DNA of 18,031 nucleotides from Gammaproteobacteria bacterium (lineage in GTDB: Bacteria > Pseudomonadota > Gammaproteobacteria > UBA6429 > Thiohalophilaceae), in contig JAADGZ010000169.1 of NCBI GenBank assembly GCA_013152045.1, positions 1 to 18,031 on the forward strand, given 5' to 3'. How positions within the stretch are numbered: position 1 is the first letter of the stretch; the number at the start of each line of letters is the position of its first letter. The notes under the pieces are model-generated. The model was given only the letters and a program-made list of their open reading frames with translations, did not search any database and was not told the origin of the DNA. Below, in pieces: positions 7,535 through 16,448 of the stretch. The position numbers and the translations under genes were made by a program.

Positions 7535-9091
7535 ATGAGGGAACAATTAATTCTAATTTACAGCTACCTGCATGGTATATGGCGGTACAGGTGGTCGGCA
7601 CTTGCTATTTGCTGGGTTGTTGTATTGGTTGGGTGGGTTGTGGTGTATTCATTGCCCAATCAATATACATCAAAAGCGGTAATGCAGATTGATACGCAAT
7701 CAGTGATGACGCCTCTTCTTCAAGGGCTTGCCGTAGATCCAGAAGTGGAGGCAGGCATTGGTATTATGACCCAGTTTTTGCTAAGCAGAAAGAATTTGGA
7801 GGAGGTAATTCGGCAAACAGACCTAGGGTTGGAGGCTGGTGATGCAAGATCCATGGATAGTCTTGTGGCCGAGCTTGCTAGCTCGATTGTTTTGAAAGAG
7901 GGAGGCAGGAGAGATGGCGATATCTATGAGTTAAGCTATCAGGGGGCTTCGCCAGAATTGGTATATCAGGTTGTTTCCAAGTTGCTGAACACATTAATTG
8001 AAACCATGCTAAGTGCCGGGCGTACTGATACGGCGGCGGCTCAGGTGTTCCTTGATCGGCAGATTACTGAATATGAAACTCGGTTGACTATAGCTGAGCA
8101 GAAGCTGGCTGAATTTAAACGTGCTAATGTCGGATTTATGCCTGATGAGGGCGGCGGCTATTACAGAAGGTTGCAGCGCGAGCAAAGTGAACTGGACGAT
8201 ATTCGCTCAGAGTTGCGATTGGCTAAAAGAAGGGGCTCAGAACTGCTTAAACAACTGGGTGGTGAATCGCTGTTACTTGAAAGTTATGATACTGCGAAAG
8301 TTCTAAAGTTACGACAATATCGTGAACAGCTTGAAGTTTTGTTGTCTCAGTATACGGAGAATCATCCGGACGTACAGGCATTAAGAGCCTCTATCGCTGA
8401 TGTTATGGCTAGTGATAGTGTTGATGATGGATTGGTAGGTGTAGGTGTAGGGGACTCGGTTGAATTTAATCCTGTTTACCAGGAGCTGAAGGCAGATTCT
8501 CATAGAGCTAGTATTGAGGTAGAGACATTAAAGATAAGGCTTGAAGAAAAGAAAAACAGTGTGGATGAACTTAGGCAGGCGGTAGGTATTATTCCAGATG
8601 TGGAGGCAAAACTTGCTAAATTGAATCGTGACTATGAGATTACTCGTGAGCGCTACCTTGATTTGGTGGCAAGAAGAGAGTCTGCGCGACTTGCGCAGGA
8701 AGTTGGGCTGAGTGGCAGTAATATTAATTTCAGGATGATTGATTCGCCAAGGGTGGCGATGAAGCCGTCAGGGCCTAGTCGTCGGCTTTTATTAAGTGTG
8801 GTTTTACTTGCGGGCGTATTTGCCGGTTTTGGCTGGGGGTTTTTTAGGTACCTCCTTCAGCCAACATTTATTGACCTAAGTCAGGTTAGAGAAAAGGTCG
8901 GCCTTCCGATACTGGGTTCTGTAGGGCTTTATCTAACAGCTCAGCATAAAAAAAAGCGGCGGATACAATTGTTTTCTTTTGCATTATTTTTTTCTTTGTT
9001 ATTAATCTCATATGCAGGTGTTCTGGTATTTAGTGCATCAAGCAGTGAGCTGGTTAATGCTTTGATATCGTCACGGAGCTTGGCGATATGA
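7535..9091 (+). CDS. XrtA-system polysaccharide chain-length determinant (Wzz/PCP family, TIGR03007-like)
   Basis: Polysaccharide co-polymerase of the inner membrane, 518 residues, setting polymer length together with the tyrosine kinase encoded next. It opens with an amphipathic MREQLILIYSYLHGIWRYRW and a first membrane segment at about 21-40, then the Wzz N-terminal signature (VYSLPNQYTSKAVMQIDTQS). A long helical, coiled-coil-rich periplasmic region follows (about 165-410). The proline-containing segment DSPRVAMKPSGPSRR precedes the second membrane segment, and a third hydrophobic segment lies near the C-terminus (LFSFALFFSLLLISYAGVLVF region). ATG 7535 is preferred because a GAGTGA stretch lies 8 nt upstream and the start matches the family; GTG 7523 is possible but lacks a binding site. 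It has no kinase domain of its own, so it works as the membrane half of a split BY-kinase. Its stop overlaps the kinase start by ATGA. Confidence 0.93.
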   Translation: MREQLILIYSYLHGIWRYRWSALAICWVVVLVGWVVVYSLPNQYTSKAVMQIDTQSVMTPLLQGLAVDPEVEAGIGIMTQFLLSRKNLEEVIRQTDLGLEAGDARSMDSLVAELASSIVLKEGGRRDGDIYELSYQGASPELVYQVVSKLLNTLIETMLSAGRTDTAAAQVFLDRQITEYETRLTIAEQKLAEFKRANVGFMPDEGGGYYRRLQREQSELDDIRSELRLAKRRGSELLKQLGGESLLLESYDTAKVLKLRQYREQLEVLLSQYTENHPDVQALRASIADVMASDSVDDGLVGVGVGDSVEFNPVYQELKADSHRASIEVETLKIRLEEKKNSVDELRQAVGIIPDVEAKLAKLNRDYEITRERYLDLVARRESARLAQEVGLSGSNINFRMIDSPRVAMKPSGPSRRLLLSVVLLAGVFAGFGWGFFRYLLQPTFIDLSQVREKVGLPILGSVGLYLTAQHKKKRRIQLFSFALFFSLLLISYAGVLVFSASSSELVNALISSRSLAI

Positions 9092-9987
9092 CTATGAGTG
9101 ATAAAAAACAGACATCAACAACAATCACGCAGTTGGTCAAATCAAGCGGCATTGAATCAGAGAGTAATAGTGTTAAGCGGGATAATCCAGCTAATGCAAC
9201 AGTGCTTTCTGATATTGTTGATACTGAAACACCGGATAATAGAAATAGAACGGTTAACATATTGGAAAAGCTTGTTGCTGCCAATATGCTGGTGCCAGGC
9301 AGTAATCTCGATCGGGAAATTCAGGATGACTATCGAAGAATCAAGCGACCATTAGTCTCTAACGCATGTGGGCGAGAGAAGAGGATGGTAGACAGTGGTA
9401 ACCTTCTTCTTGTGACAAGCTCTGTGCCGGGTGAGGGCAAGACGTACACATCGGTAAATCTGGCGCTGTCAATATCTCAGGAAATGGATAATACGGTTCT
9501 GCTTGTAGATTGTGATGTCGCTAAGCAGGGTGTGAGTAGGATGCTTGGTCTTGAGAGGGTTGCCGGGCTGGTCGATGTTCTAGAAAGCGAGGATCTGGCC
9601 ATTGGTGATGTTTTGCTTCAAACAGATATTCCTAATTTTCGTGTTGTATCTGCTGGTAAACAAAATGAGTATGTTACAGAGCTGTTAGCTAGTCAGCGTA
9701 TGTCAGCGTTGGTTAAAGAAATTTCCCGTCGTTACGCAGACCGTATAATAATTTTTGATGGTCCCCCTCTGTTATCAACGCCGCAAACGCAAGTTTTAGC
9801 TAAACTGGTCGGGCAAGTTGTGTTTGTTATTGAGGCGGGTAAAACGCCACAGTCATTAGTTGAAGAGGCCTTGAGTCTGATTCCAGAAGAACAGGCAACC
9901 GGTTTGATTATAAATAAAAGTGAAGGGCTTCCAAGTCGTGCTGGTTACTATTATGGTTATTATGGTTCGGAAGATGGAACGCCGTAG
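9088..9987 (+). CDS. XrtA-system tyrosine autokinase (BY-kinase, TIGR03018-like)
   Basis: Cytoplasmic bacterial tyrosine kinase, 299 residues. The first 75 residues are low-complexity and polar; a REIQDDYRRIKRPL helix (76-89) leads into the P-loop fold. Walker A is SSVPGEGKTYTSVN (111-124), Walker A' is VLLVDCDV (137-144), and Walker B is IIIFDGPPLL (220-229). The C-terminal tyrosine cluster GYYYGYYG (286-293) supplies the autophosphorylation sites. ATG 9088 overlaps the chain-length stop (ATGA), with GGAG at 9075-9078 upstream; ATG 9094 is an alternative with worse spacing. It probably binds the cytoplasmic end of the chain-length protein, and cycles of tyrosine phosphorylation then tune polymerisation. 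Confidence 0.95.
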   Translation: MTMSDKKQTSTTITQLVKSSGIESESNSVKRDNPANATVLSDIVDTETPDNRNRTVNILEKLVAANMLVPGSNLDREIQDDYRRIKRPLVSNACGREKRMVDSGNLLLVTSSVPGEGKTYTSVNLALSISQEMDNTVLLVDCDVAKQGVSRMLGLERVAGLVDVLESEDLAIGDVLLQTDIPNFRVVSAGKQNEYVTELLASQRMSALVKEISRRYADRIIIFDGPPLLSTPQTQVLAKLVGQVVFVIEAGKTPQSLVEEALSLIPEEQATGLIINKSEGLPSRAGYYYGYYGSEDGTP

Positions 9988-10051
9988 GGTGATACATATG
10001 TCATATGATGATGTTCTCACCACCTTGTCTACTAAAGGTTGTTGATCGAGG

Positions 10052-10918
10052 ATGTCTGTTAAAAATGCATTAACTGTCGATGTTGAAGACTATTTTCAGG
10101 TGTCAGCATTTGCCGATAATATTAAATATCATAAGTGGGATGAACATCCTCTGCGTGTTGAGGAAAATACTTATAAGCTTCTTGATTTGTTTGATGAGTT
10201 TCAGGTTAAGGCGACATTTTTTATACTTGGCTGGGTAGCAGATCGAAAGCGTGAGCTGGTGCTTGAGATCGCCAAACGTGGGCATGAAGTTGCCTGCCAC
10301 GGTTATAGCCACCAACTGGTCTATAACCAGACGCCTGAAGTGTTTCAGGAAGAGACCATGCGAGCGAAATCTATTCTTGAGGATATCATTCAGCAGCCGG
10401 TGTTAGGCTACCGGGCGGCCAGTTATTCGATTACCGAAAAGTCACTATGGGCGCTTGATATTTTAGCTGAGAGTGGTTTTGTCTATGACTCCAGTATCTT
10501 CCCTGTACGCCATGATCGTTATGGGATGCCCGATACACCCGAGCATCCCTACCGCTTGAAAACGCCGGCAGGACATTCCATCATAGAGTTTCCGTTGTCG
10601 ACTGCTAAATTTTTTAACTACCGGTTGCCGGTGGCAGGCGGCGGTTATTTTCGACTTTACCCCTACTGGTTGAGTAAAGCAGGGTTGAAGCAGGTTAACC
10701 GTCAGCAAAAGCCATTTATCTTTTATCTGCATCCGTGGGAAGTTGATCCGGAGCAGCCTCGAATAGCGAGCAGTTGGTTCTCACGTTTCAGGCATTACAA
10801 TAATCTTGACAAATGCGAGCCTAGGCTACGGAGTTTGATGGTCGATTTTCAATTTACAACAACCTGGAATGTGTTAAGTGATATCGGACTCAATGACACG
10901 CAGGCTGACGTGGAATAA
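10052..10918 (+). CDS. XrtA-system polysaccharide deacetylase (TIGR03006-like, NodB + DUF3473)
   Basis: 288-residue NodB-fold carbohydrate esterase with no signal peptide, expected to remove N-acetyl groups from the system polysaccharide. It starts with the hallmark TVDVEDYFQVSAF (8-20), whose Asp10, Glu12 and Asp13 replace the usual TFDDG. The metal motif HGYSH (83-87) follows, then LGYRAASYSIT (118-128), DSSIFPVRHDRYG (146-158) and LHPWE (226-230). The C-terminal part matches the DUF3473 extension of this subfamily. It lies 64 nt after the kinase; that gap holds only a 15-codon frame. Its own ribosome site is unclear: AAAGG lies 13 nt upstream and CGAGG directly abuts the ATG. It is the last gene of its operon and converges on prsT. 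Confidence 0.94.
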   Translation: MSVKNALTVDVEDYFQVSAFADNIKYHKWDEHPLRVEENTYKLLDLFDEFQVKATFFILGWVADRKRELVLEIAKRGHEVACHGYSHQLVYNQTPEVFQEETMRAKSILEDIIQQPVLGYRAASYSITEKSLWALDILAESGFVYDSSIFPVRHDRYGMPDTPEHPYRLKTPAGHSIIEFPLSTAKFFNYRLPVAGGGYFRLYPYWLSKAGLKQVNRQQKPFIFYLHPWEVDPEQPRIASSWFSRFRHYNNLDKCEPRLRSLMVDFQFTTTWNVLSDIGLNDTQADVE

Positions 10919-10970
10919 GTATTGTACTGGCATTGAGGCTGAGTAGCAGGTATTGTGCGGTATCGTAATA

Positions 10971-13775
10971 TTACAGGTTTTTGAGTAAGCGTTTTGCTTC
11001 TTCGCGATCATAGAAGGGTGTCTCATGCTTGATTAGCTCTTCAAGAATTTGTTTGCCTTCTACAGTATTGCCGGATTTAAGCAGAGAATATGCGTAATGG
11101 TAGCGGATGTCAGGGTTTCCGGGGATTGCGTCTATCGCCTGTTTTATTAAACGTTGTCCCCTTTCTACTTGTCCCTGTTGAACCAGAATCCAGCCATAGG
11201 TGTCAAGGATGCCGGGATTTTCTGGTGAGAATCGGTAGGCGCTCTCGGCCGTTTCCATCGCCTTGGGGTTGCCGTTAAGTGAATACAGCCAAGCTAGATT
11301 GTTCAGCGCGGTACTGTTGTCGGGTGCTAGCTTTAGAATGTTTTCATATTCCTTGATAGCTTTCTTGTTTTCTTTAAAGCTTTGGTATATGGAGGCAAGA
11401 TAAAGATGTGTTGAATAGTCATCGGGGTTGTTTTTTAACCAGGTGAGTAGTGGTTGTATGGCTTTGTCTGGGGTTGAAGTGTTTCTTGACGCTAGGAACA
11501 GCCTCTTTGCCAGCGTTGCTGTTTGTTGTCGTTTCCATGCGTTATTGTAAGCATGTTGTGCTTTATTGTAATTTTGTTTCGCCATCCATATGTCGCCTTC
11601 CAGCATATGGCCAATATAGTATTCCGGTTGCTGTTTTTGTAGTGTTTTTGCGTACTGAAGGCTCCTGTCGGGGTTGCCATCTTTTAGTTCTGTCTCTGCC
11701 AACAAACTGATTGCGATGATGTTGTCCTGTTGTATCATTAACGCTTTGTGCAGATGCTTGCGAGCATCGCTTAACATGTGCAGGCGTAGAAACGTTTTAC
11801 CTAGCATGCTTTGTGCGGCCGCCGATTCTGGTAACTTAGTCACTAGTTTTTTCAGCGTAGATAACGCTTCGTTATAGCGTTTTAATGCGATCAATGCTTT
11901 TCCATGCAGTGCGATGATGTCTGGCCGTTCGGGTGATTGTTTGATGGCTTCTTTAGTGTATGCCACGGCTTTTTTAGGCTGTGCATTTTGTAGGTAGTAT
12001 TTTGCTAGAATCATACGGGCTCGAATTTCTGTTGGCGCAGTATTTCTGGCTTTTTCCAGCCATAAGAGCATGTCATTGGTGCGATTTTGCTGTGCGGCGA
12101 TTTCAGATAGCTCCAGCATCGGTGTTGTTCCTGCCGCATTGTTATCAGCCAGACTTTCATATAGTGATATTGCCTTATCGATGTTGCTTTCTTTTCTTTC
12201 GATTCGAGCCAGCCCCAATGTGGCGGCAGGGTGGCTACCCTGTATTTTTAAGGCATCGTTAAAATACGAGCGTGCCCGCTGGTTGTTGCCGCTGTTGGCA
12301 TATAGTGAGCCTATTAATGCAAGTGTGTTTGGGTTTTCTGGACTATTCCTTAGTATCAGTTTTGCAGTTTCCAGAGCTTCGTTGATCTGTCCGGCCTGTA
12401 GGTAAGCGTTTATTGCAAGTTTTTGTGCTTCTTCAGTATTATTGCTTAGCTTTTGATAGAGGGCTATTTCGTTTTGTGCAAGTTTAGTCTGGCCTATGCG
12501 AGTGTAGGCTTTTGCCATTTGCTTGTGTAATTGTGCATTTTCCGGGTTGGCGTTTATTGCTTTCTTAAGCGTATCAATACCGGCATCAATGTTCCCGGCA
12601 TTGAATTCTATCTGGCTCAATAATGCGAGTACTGCGGCATTTTCCGGGTTGGCGTTAAGGGTGCTTTGTAAGGTAGATCTGGCTTGGTTCGGCTGGTTTA
12701 GAAGGATGTAAGTATTGGTGAGTAATATACGTATAGAGTTATCGTTTGGCGTGAGGTTAAGATATGTGGAAAGATGGTGTGCTGCCTGGTCAAAATCTTT
12801 TAGTGCATATTTGATTTTCCCCATTAACTGGTGTGCCTGCATGCTGTCAGGCAGGGCTGTCAGTAATTTACGTGTATGACTCTCTGCACGGCTGAGGTCG
12901 CCTTGAGTGAAGGCGAGCAGGCCGGCAAGATAATTTGCTTCAGGATCATTGTCGTCATGTTTTAGTAGTGGCTCCAGGGTTGCACCTGCTTTGTCGTAGT
13001 TCTTTTTAATAAGCTGCAGGCGCGTGAGGCCGATACTTGCTTTTCGGCCATTGGCAGTTAGGAGTTTGGCTGGATCGAGAGCGATGACTCTGCTATATGT
13101 GTTTGCTGCTCGTGAGAACTTTTTGTTTTGTACATCATTTGAGGCATGTAATAATAAAATTTCGGGATTATTGGGGTGAAGCGACTTAGCTCTTTCCAAT
13201 GTCTTTGATGCGTCGCCTTCAAGCATTCCAGCAAGCTGAAGTATGGCTGTTGATCTGAGTACCTGTACTGCATTTTTATTGAGCTCCTTGCCCTTATTAA
13301 TAGCTGTTATTGCCTTTGTTATATTGTTCTGACTAGCTTCCGCTAAGGCGCGCAAGCCGGCTATATTGGCCTGCGTGTCAACAGACCACGTGCTTACGGT
13401 TTGGATTTCATCGAGAAATTTTTTGAAATCTTTTTTGTTGATTAAGATATGGGCAAGCTGCAGCTGTATGTCTTCTTGGCTCCAGCCGGCATTTGCTGCC
13501 AGCCTGAATTCTTTTTCAGCGCTTGCCAGGTCGCCAATTTTCAGGTTGATACTGCCTAGATAGTAGCGTGCTTCTGCATTTTCATTGTTCTTTTGCAGAG
13601 TGTTTCGAAGCTCGATAGATGCTGCCATCAGGTCGCCCTTGTCCAAGTAAGCTTTTGCTTTTTGTAACGTCTGTTGTTCATTCATGCCGGTGTCGCCACA
13701 GGCAGCTATTGCTAACATAAAGCCAATCAGAAAGAAACGTTTAAAATAATTGTGTGCGTCGAATTTTCGAGTCAT
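10971..13775 (-). CDS. prsT: PEP-CTERM-system TPR-repeat lipoprotein PrsT
   Basis: 934-residue exported lipoprotein made almost entirely of tetratricopeptide repeats. The signal peptide (basic MTRKFDAHNYFKR, hydrophobic core) ends in the lipobox IAAC with the acylated cysteine at 26; Gly at the next position suggests outer-membrane delivery. About twenty or more 34-residue TPR units run from about residue 35 to the end, with A-x-x-x-Y/L-G and N/D-P-x-N/D patterns such as NPENAAVLALL and LAPDNSTALNNLAWLY. Length and architecture match PrsT of exosortase systems. It probably acts as a periplasmic scaffold for export of the polysaccharide or PEP-CTERM proteins, an inference from the TPRs and location. 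It is on the opposite strand, convergent with the deacetylase (52-nt gap), and has its own promoter region containing a strong dyad. The ribosome site (AGAGA) is weak. Confidence 0.95.
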   Translation of the reverse strand: MTRKFDAHNYFKRFFLIGFMLAIAACGDTGMNEQQTLQKAKAYLDKGDLMAASIELRNTLQKNNENAEARYYLGSINLKIGDLASAEKEFRLAANAGWSQEDIQLQLAHILINKKDFKKFLDEIQTVSTWSVDTQANIAGLRALAEASQNNITKAITAINKGKELNKNAVQVLRSTAILQLAGMLEGDASKTLERAKSLHPNNPEILLLHASNDVQNKKFSRAANTYSRVIALDPAKLLTANGRKASIGLTRLQLIKKNYDKAGATLEPLLKHDDNDPEANYLAGLLAFTQGDLSRAESHTRKLLTALPDSMQAHQLMGKIKYALKDFDQAAHHLSTYLNLTPNDNSIRILLTNTYILLNQPNQARSTLQSTLNANPENAAVLALLSQIEFNAGNIDAGIDTLKKAINANPENAQLHKQMAKAYTRIGQTKLAQNEIALYQKLSNNTEEAQKLAINAYLQAGQINEALETAKLILRNSPENPNTLALIGSLYANSGNNQRARSYFNDALKIQGSHPAATLGLARIERKESNIDKAISLYESLADNNAAGTTPMLELSEIAAQQNRTNDMLLWLEKARNTAPTEIRARMILAKYYLQNAQPKKAVAYTKEAIKQSPERPDIIALHGKALIALKRYNEALSTLKKLVTKLPESAAAQSMLGKTFLRLHMLSDARKHLHKALMIQQDNIIAISLLAETELKDGNPDRSLQYAKTLQKQQPEYYIGHMLEGDIWMAKQNYNKAQHAYNNAWKRQQTATLAKRLFLASRNTSTPDKAIQPLLTWLKNNPDDYSTHLYLASIYQSFKENKKAIKEYENILKLAPDNSTALNNLAWLYSLNGNPKAMETAESAYRFSPENPGILDTYGWILVQQGQVERGQRLIKQAIDAIPGNPDIRYHYAYSLLKSGNTVEGKQILEELIKHETPFYDREEAKRLLKNL

Positions 13776-13826
13776 TTTATTCTCTGAAGAATGTGTGTTG
13801 GTAGTAGGTAAAATAGCATTGTTTTG

Positions 13827-13855
13827 GGCTTTTATCAGTCAGATTGATTAAAGCC
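13827..13855. repeat. Imperfect dyad upstream of prsT (possible operator or leader hairpin)
   Basis: GGCTTTTATCA (13827-13837) and TGATTAAAGCC (13845-13855) match as reverse complements at 10 of 11 positions around a 7-nt centre. It is 52-80 nt upstream of the prsT start codon. There is no T-run after it on either strand, so it is not a standard terminator. It could be a regulator-binding site or a stem in the prsT leader RNA. Confidence 0.5.
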
Positions 13856-14010
13856 GCTTTGATTAATTCAATAAAACAATAGGGATTAGCTTGGATAATG
13901 TGTTAAGAGTATTATCTGAGGAAGAGTAGTTTAAGTAGGGTCGGGTGGGATCAACTAAGTAGCGGGTTTTTAGCCGGGGGTTGGTAGATTGTGCGACAGG
14001 CTTGGTTGGC

Positions 14011-14041
14011 GTAAATCTTAAAATAGCGATTTACGGCTATT
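14011..14041. repeat. Overlapping small inverted repeats in the prsT/FemAB intergenic region
   Basis: GTAAATC (14011-14017) pairs with GATTTAC (14028-14034), and AATAGC (14022-14027) pairs with GCTATT (14036-14041). The two stems are mutually exclusive because they overlap. This could be a binding site, alternative RNA folds, or chance in AT-rich DNA. Confidence 0.25.
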
Positions 14042-14356
14042 AGCTTTATGTGAAATTATCGTCTACTGGATGCTATTAAGATATTTATGAGATATTGGGT
14101 GGTGAGATCGGAGCTGGTGAGTTATATTTTGGCTGTAAGCAAAGAAGTAATCGTGGGGGGGCATATCTGAAAAAGTGCCTGCATTTGATTTAAAAGCGTG
14201 GCGGTAAGGCTTAATAGATAGAAGCTGAAGTTTTTGAAAAAATATGGTGTATTCAAAGTGTTCCTAATAGGGATGTTTTTTTACCTACGACGGTGCAAGA
14301 TAAATTTAATGAGCTAGAATTTTTCAAATCTAGTGATTATGTAGGAAGGGTATGGC

Positions 14357-15388
14357 ATGTCTTTAAGTATTCAAAGGTTAACTCAAGACTTGGAGCCTAA
14401 ATGGAGTGAATATGCATTGAAGAATAGGGCGAGCATCTACCATGATCCACGATGGGTGCCTTTGATTAAAAAAGTATTTGGTCATGATAGCCATCATATT
14501 GTAGCGTTGGAGAGTGGGAGTGTTGTCGGAGTACTGCCAATGGTGCAGCTTAAGAGTTTGTTATTTGGAAACTTTATGGTCTCCATGCCATATTTTAATT
14601 ATGGTGGTGCTATTGCTGATAATGCTGACGTCATGCGTTCTTTATTGAAATCAGCTCATGAGTTATCTGATGATCTGGGCTGCTCTCATATTGAGATGCG
14701 CTTTGATCAGGCTCAGGACATTGGCTTGCCTGTACACACTGAAAAGGTAACAATGTTACTGGATTTGCCGGATGAGCCTGATCTGCTTTGGGGTGCGATA
14801 GGTTCCAAACGTAGAGCGCAGGTAAAACGTCCAATACGTGAGGGAGTGGAGTTTCTTATAGGTGGTGAGGAGTTGCTCGATGAGTTTTACAGTGTGTTCT
14901 CAAGTAATATGCGTGACTTGGGGACGCCCGTATATGGAAAAGTTTTTTTTAGAGAAATCTTAAGGACTTTTGGTGGCTATAGTTTTATTTCTATAGTGCG
15001 ACTAAAAGGGGAGCCGGTTGGCGCAGGATTCTTACTTGGCTATCAGGGGAAGCTGGAGATACCTTGGGCGTCTACATTGCGTAAATATAATCGGCTGGGT
15101 ATCAATATGTATATGTACTGGAATATACTAAAATGCGCGATAGAAAAAAAATATCAGGTGTTTGATTTTGGGCGTTCCAGTAAAGATGCAGGCACATTAA
15201 GGTTCAAAAAACAATGGGGTTCAAAGGAGAGGCAGCTTTATTGGTATTATGACATGAAAAAAGATGCGGTCTTACCGGGGCTGAGCCCGAGTAATAAAAA
15301 GTATCAGGTTGCTATCTCTGCCTGGAGAAGAATGCCGGTAAATTTGACCAGAGTAATTGGCCCGCACATCGTAAAGAACCTGCCTTAG
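14357..15388 (+). CDS. XrtA-system FemAB-like acyltransferase (TIGR03019-like)
   Basis: 343-residue cytoplasmic protein of the FemAB/GNAT superfamily found in exosortase loci. The N-terminal half shows SIYHDPRWVPLIKKVFGHD (about 27-45) and the strand VVGVLPMVQLKSLLFGN. The middle has SKRRAQVKRPIREG. The C-terminal half carries EPVGAGFLLGYQGKLEIPWAS and the hallmark VFDFGRSSKDAGTLRFKKQWG. FemAB proteins add aminoacyl groups from tRNA to peptidoglycan or transfer acyl groups. Here a role in attaching an amino-acid or acyl group to polymer or precursor is inferred; the substrate is unknown. GGAAGGG with AAGGG 6 nt before ATG 14357 fixes the start. The next deacetylase begins 6 nt after its stop, so the two are co-transcribed. 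Confidence 0.9.
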   Translation: MSLSIQRLTQDLEPKWSEYALKNRASIYHDPRWVPLIKKVFGHDSHHIVALESGSVVGVLPMVQLKSLLFGNFMVSMPYFNYGGAIADNADVMRSLLKSAHELSDDLGCSHIEMRFDQAQDIGLPVHTEKVTMLLDLPDEPDLLWGAIGSKRRAQVKRPIREGVEFLIGGEELLDEFYSVFSSNMRDLGTPVYGKVFFREILRTFGGYSFISIVRLKGEPVGAGFLLGYQGKLEIPWASTLRKYNRLGINMYMYWNILKCAIEKKYQVFDFGRSSKDAGTLRFKKQWGSKERQLYWYYDMKKDAVLPGLSPSNKKYQVAISAWRRMPVNLTRVIGPHIVKNLP

Positions 15389-15394
15389 CTATCA

Positions 15395-16405
15395 ATGCGC
15401 GATTTTCTGATTAGATCCTGTATCTCTTTGACGCCGCAGAGCCTGTCTCATTGGTTGGTTGGTGATTTTGTGCCGGTGTTTCTGGTGCATCGTGTTGTCG
15501 ACAGTAACTTTGAACCTGATGTTAGTAAGATTAATCGGATACGTCGTTACTTAGAGTATATAAGAAAGTATCGTTATCAGCCTCTTTCATTGCCACAATT
15601 ATTTTATTGTCTGGCGAATAATGAGCCGCTTCCACAACGTGCGGTGATTTTTACGGTAGATGATGGATTTGTAGATCAATTTGAATATTTATCACCGATA
15701 TTTATTGAGTACGATGTTCCATTGACTTGTTTCGTTATTACTGATTTCCTGGATGGTAAGTTATGGCCCTGGGATGATCAGGTGGCGTATGTCATAAATG
15801 GAACAAATAAAAGTTTTTTTACTATTGGCCTGCCTGATGGTGAGCTTTTTTCCTGCAGTCCTGAGTTGAATGGCAGGGGCAATGTTATTGATAGCCTTCG
15901 AGCTAAATTAAAATCCAAAGATCAGACAAATATCTATGGTTGGCTGTCTGGCTTTTATAGTGCTGCCGAGGTTGAGTCACCGGAGCAGCCGCCATTATAT
16001 TATCAGGCGGGTAGCTGGGTGCAGGCTAACGAGTTTGTTCGCAGCGGGCATTCAATTGCTGCGCACACCAGAACACACCGTATACTGTCACAATTAAGTG
16101 ATATAGAAGCTGAAGATGAAATAATTGGCTCTTATCAGCACCTAAAGGCCCAGGTTCCGGATAGTTCTGATATCTTTGCTTTCCCTACAGGGCGCGTTGC
16201 TGATTTTGGCGAACGTGAAAAGCAGATCATCGCTGATTCTCCAATGCTGGGTGCGGTTTCAACAGTGCCGGATGCTATAAGATTCGGTTATGACATTGAG
16301 GCGTTGCCACGGTTTGGTTTGCCGAGATGTACGGGTGATTTCTTGCAGTACTTGAGCTTTATTGAAGCATTAAAAAGTAAAGTGCGAGCTGCTGGGGTGG
16401 GCTGA
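15395..16405 (+). CDS. NodB-type polysaccharide deacetylase family protein
   Basis: 336-residue protein with a NodB homology domain and no signal peptide. Motif 1 is FTVDDGFVDQFEY (Asp-Asp of the metal site retained, Val in place of the usual Phe), motif 2 is AHTRTH (the HxxxH metal pair), and IFAFPTGRVADF follows where other members have YPxG. A FVPVFLVHRVV segment near the start resembles the LMYHRV opening of exopolysaccharide-locus deacetylases. An insert of about 100 residues separates motifs 1 and 2. It begins 6 nt after the FemAB-like gene; no clear ribosome site is seen, which suggests translational coupling. The likely job is deacetylation of the polymer or a lipid-linked intermediate; the substrate is not deducible. 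Confidence 0.87.
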   Translation: MRDFLIRSCISLTPQSLSHWLVGDFVPVFLVHRVVDSNFEPDVSKINRIRRYLEYIRKYRYQPLSLPQLFYCLANNEPLPQRAVIFTVDDGFVDQFEYLSPIFIEYDVPLTCFVITDFLDGKLWPWDDQVAYVINGTNKSFFTIGLPDGELFSCSPELNGRGNVIDSLRAKLKSKDQTNIYGWLSGFYSAAEVESPEQPPLYYQAGSWVQANEFVRSGHSIAAHTRTHRILSQLSDIEAEDEIIGSYQHLKAQVPDSSDIFAFPTGRVADFGEREKQIIADSPMLGAVSTVPDAIRFGYDIEALPRFGLPRCTGDFLQYLSFIEALKSKVRAAGVG

Positions 16406-16448
16406 TAAATATTTAATGGGTGCGTTAGTGTTCAAGATACGTAGTAAG

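Larger units (their letters stand above)
13776..14356. other. 581-nt divergent intergenic region between prsT and the FemAB-like gene
   Basis: No supported gene lies here. It must carry the prsT promoter (minus strand) and the FemAB-gene promoter (plus strand). It holds a strong dyad at 13827-13855, weaker overlapping dyads at 14011-14041, a run of seven G near 14154-14160, and a 59-codon frame (14221-14400) without a start or ribosome site that overlaps the FemAB gene in another frame. No convincing -35/-10 or -24/-12 promoter could be fixed by eye. Confidence 0.7.

Noticed and set aside
10000..10045. 15-codon frame MSYDDVLTTLSTKGC between the kinase and the deacetylase
   Set aside because: Very short, without a clear ribosome site or known homology; more likely spacer.
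13961..13976. Minus-strand CGGC...CCGCT with GG-GC at sigma-54 spacing, upstream of prsT
   Set aside because: Only the GG and GC pairs and a few flanking bases match; TTGC is CCGC. Too weak to call.
14100..14115. Plus-strand TGGTGA...GAGCT with GG-GC at sigma-54 spacing, upstream of the FemAB-like gene
   Set aside because: The -12 element lacks TT and the -24 lacks CAC. Chance level.
14221..14400. 59-codon open frame reading EAEVFEKIWC and onward, overlapping the FemAB-like gene start
   Set aside because: It has no start codon near its beginning, no ribosome site and no recognisable domain, and it ends inside the FemAB-like gene in another frame. Chance or an unrecognisable remnant.
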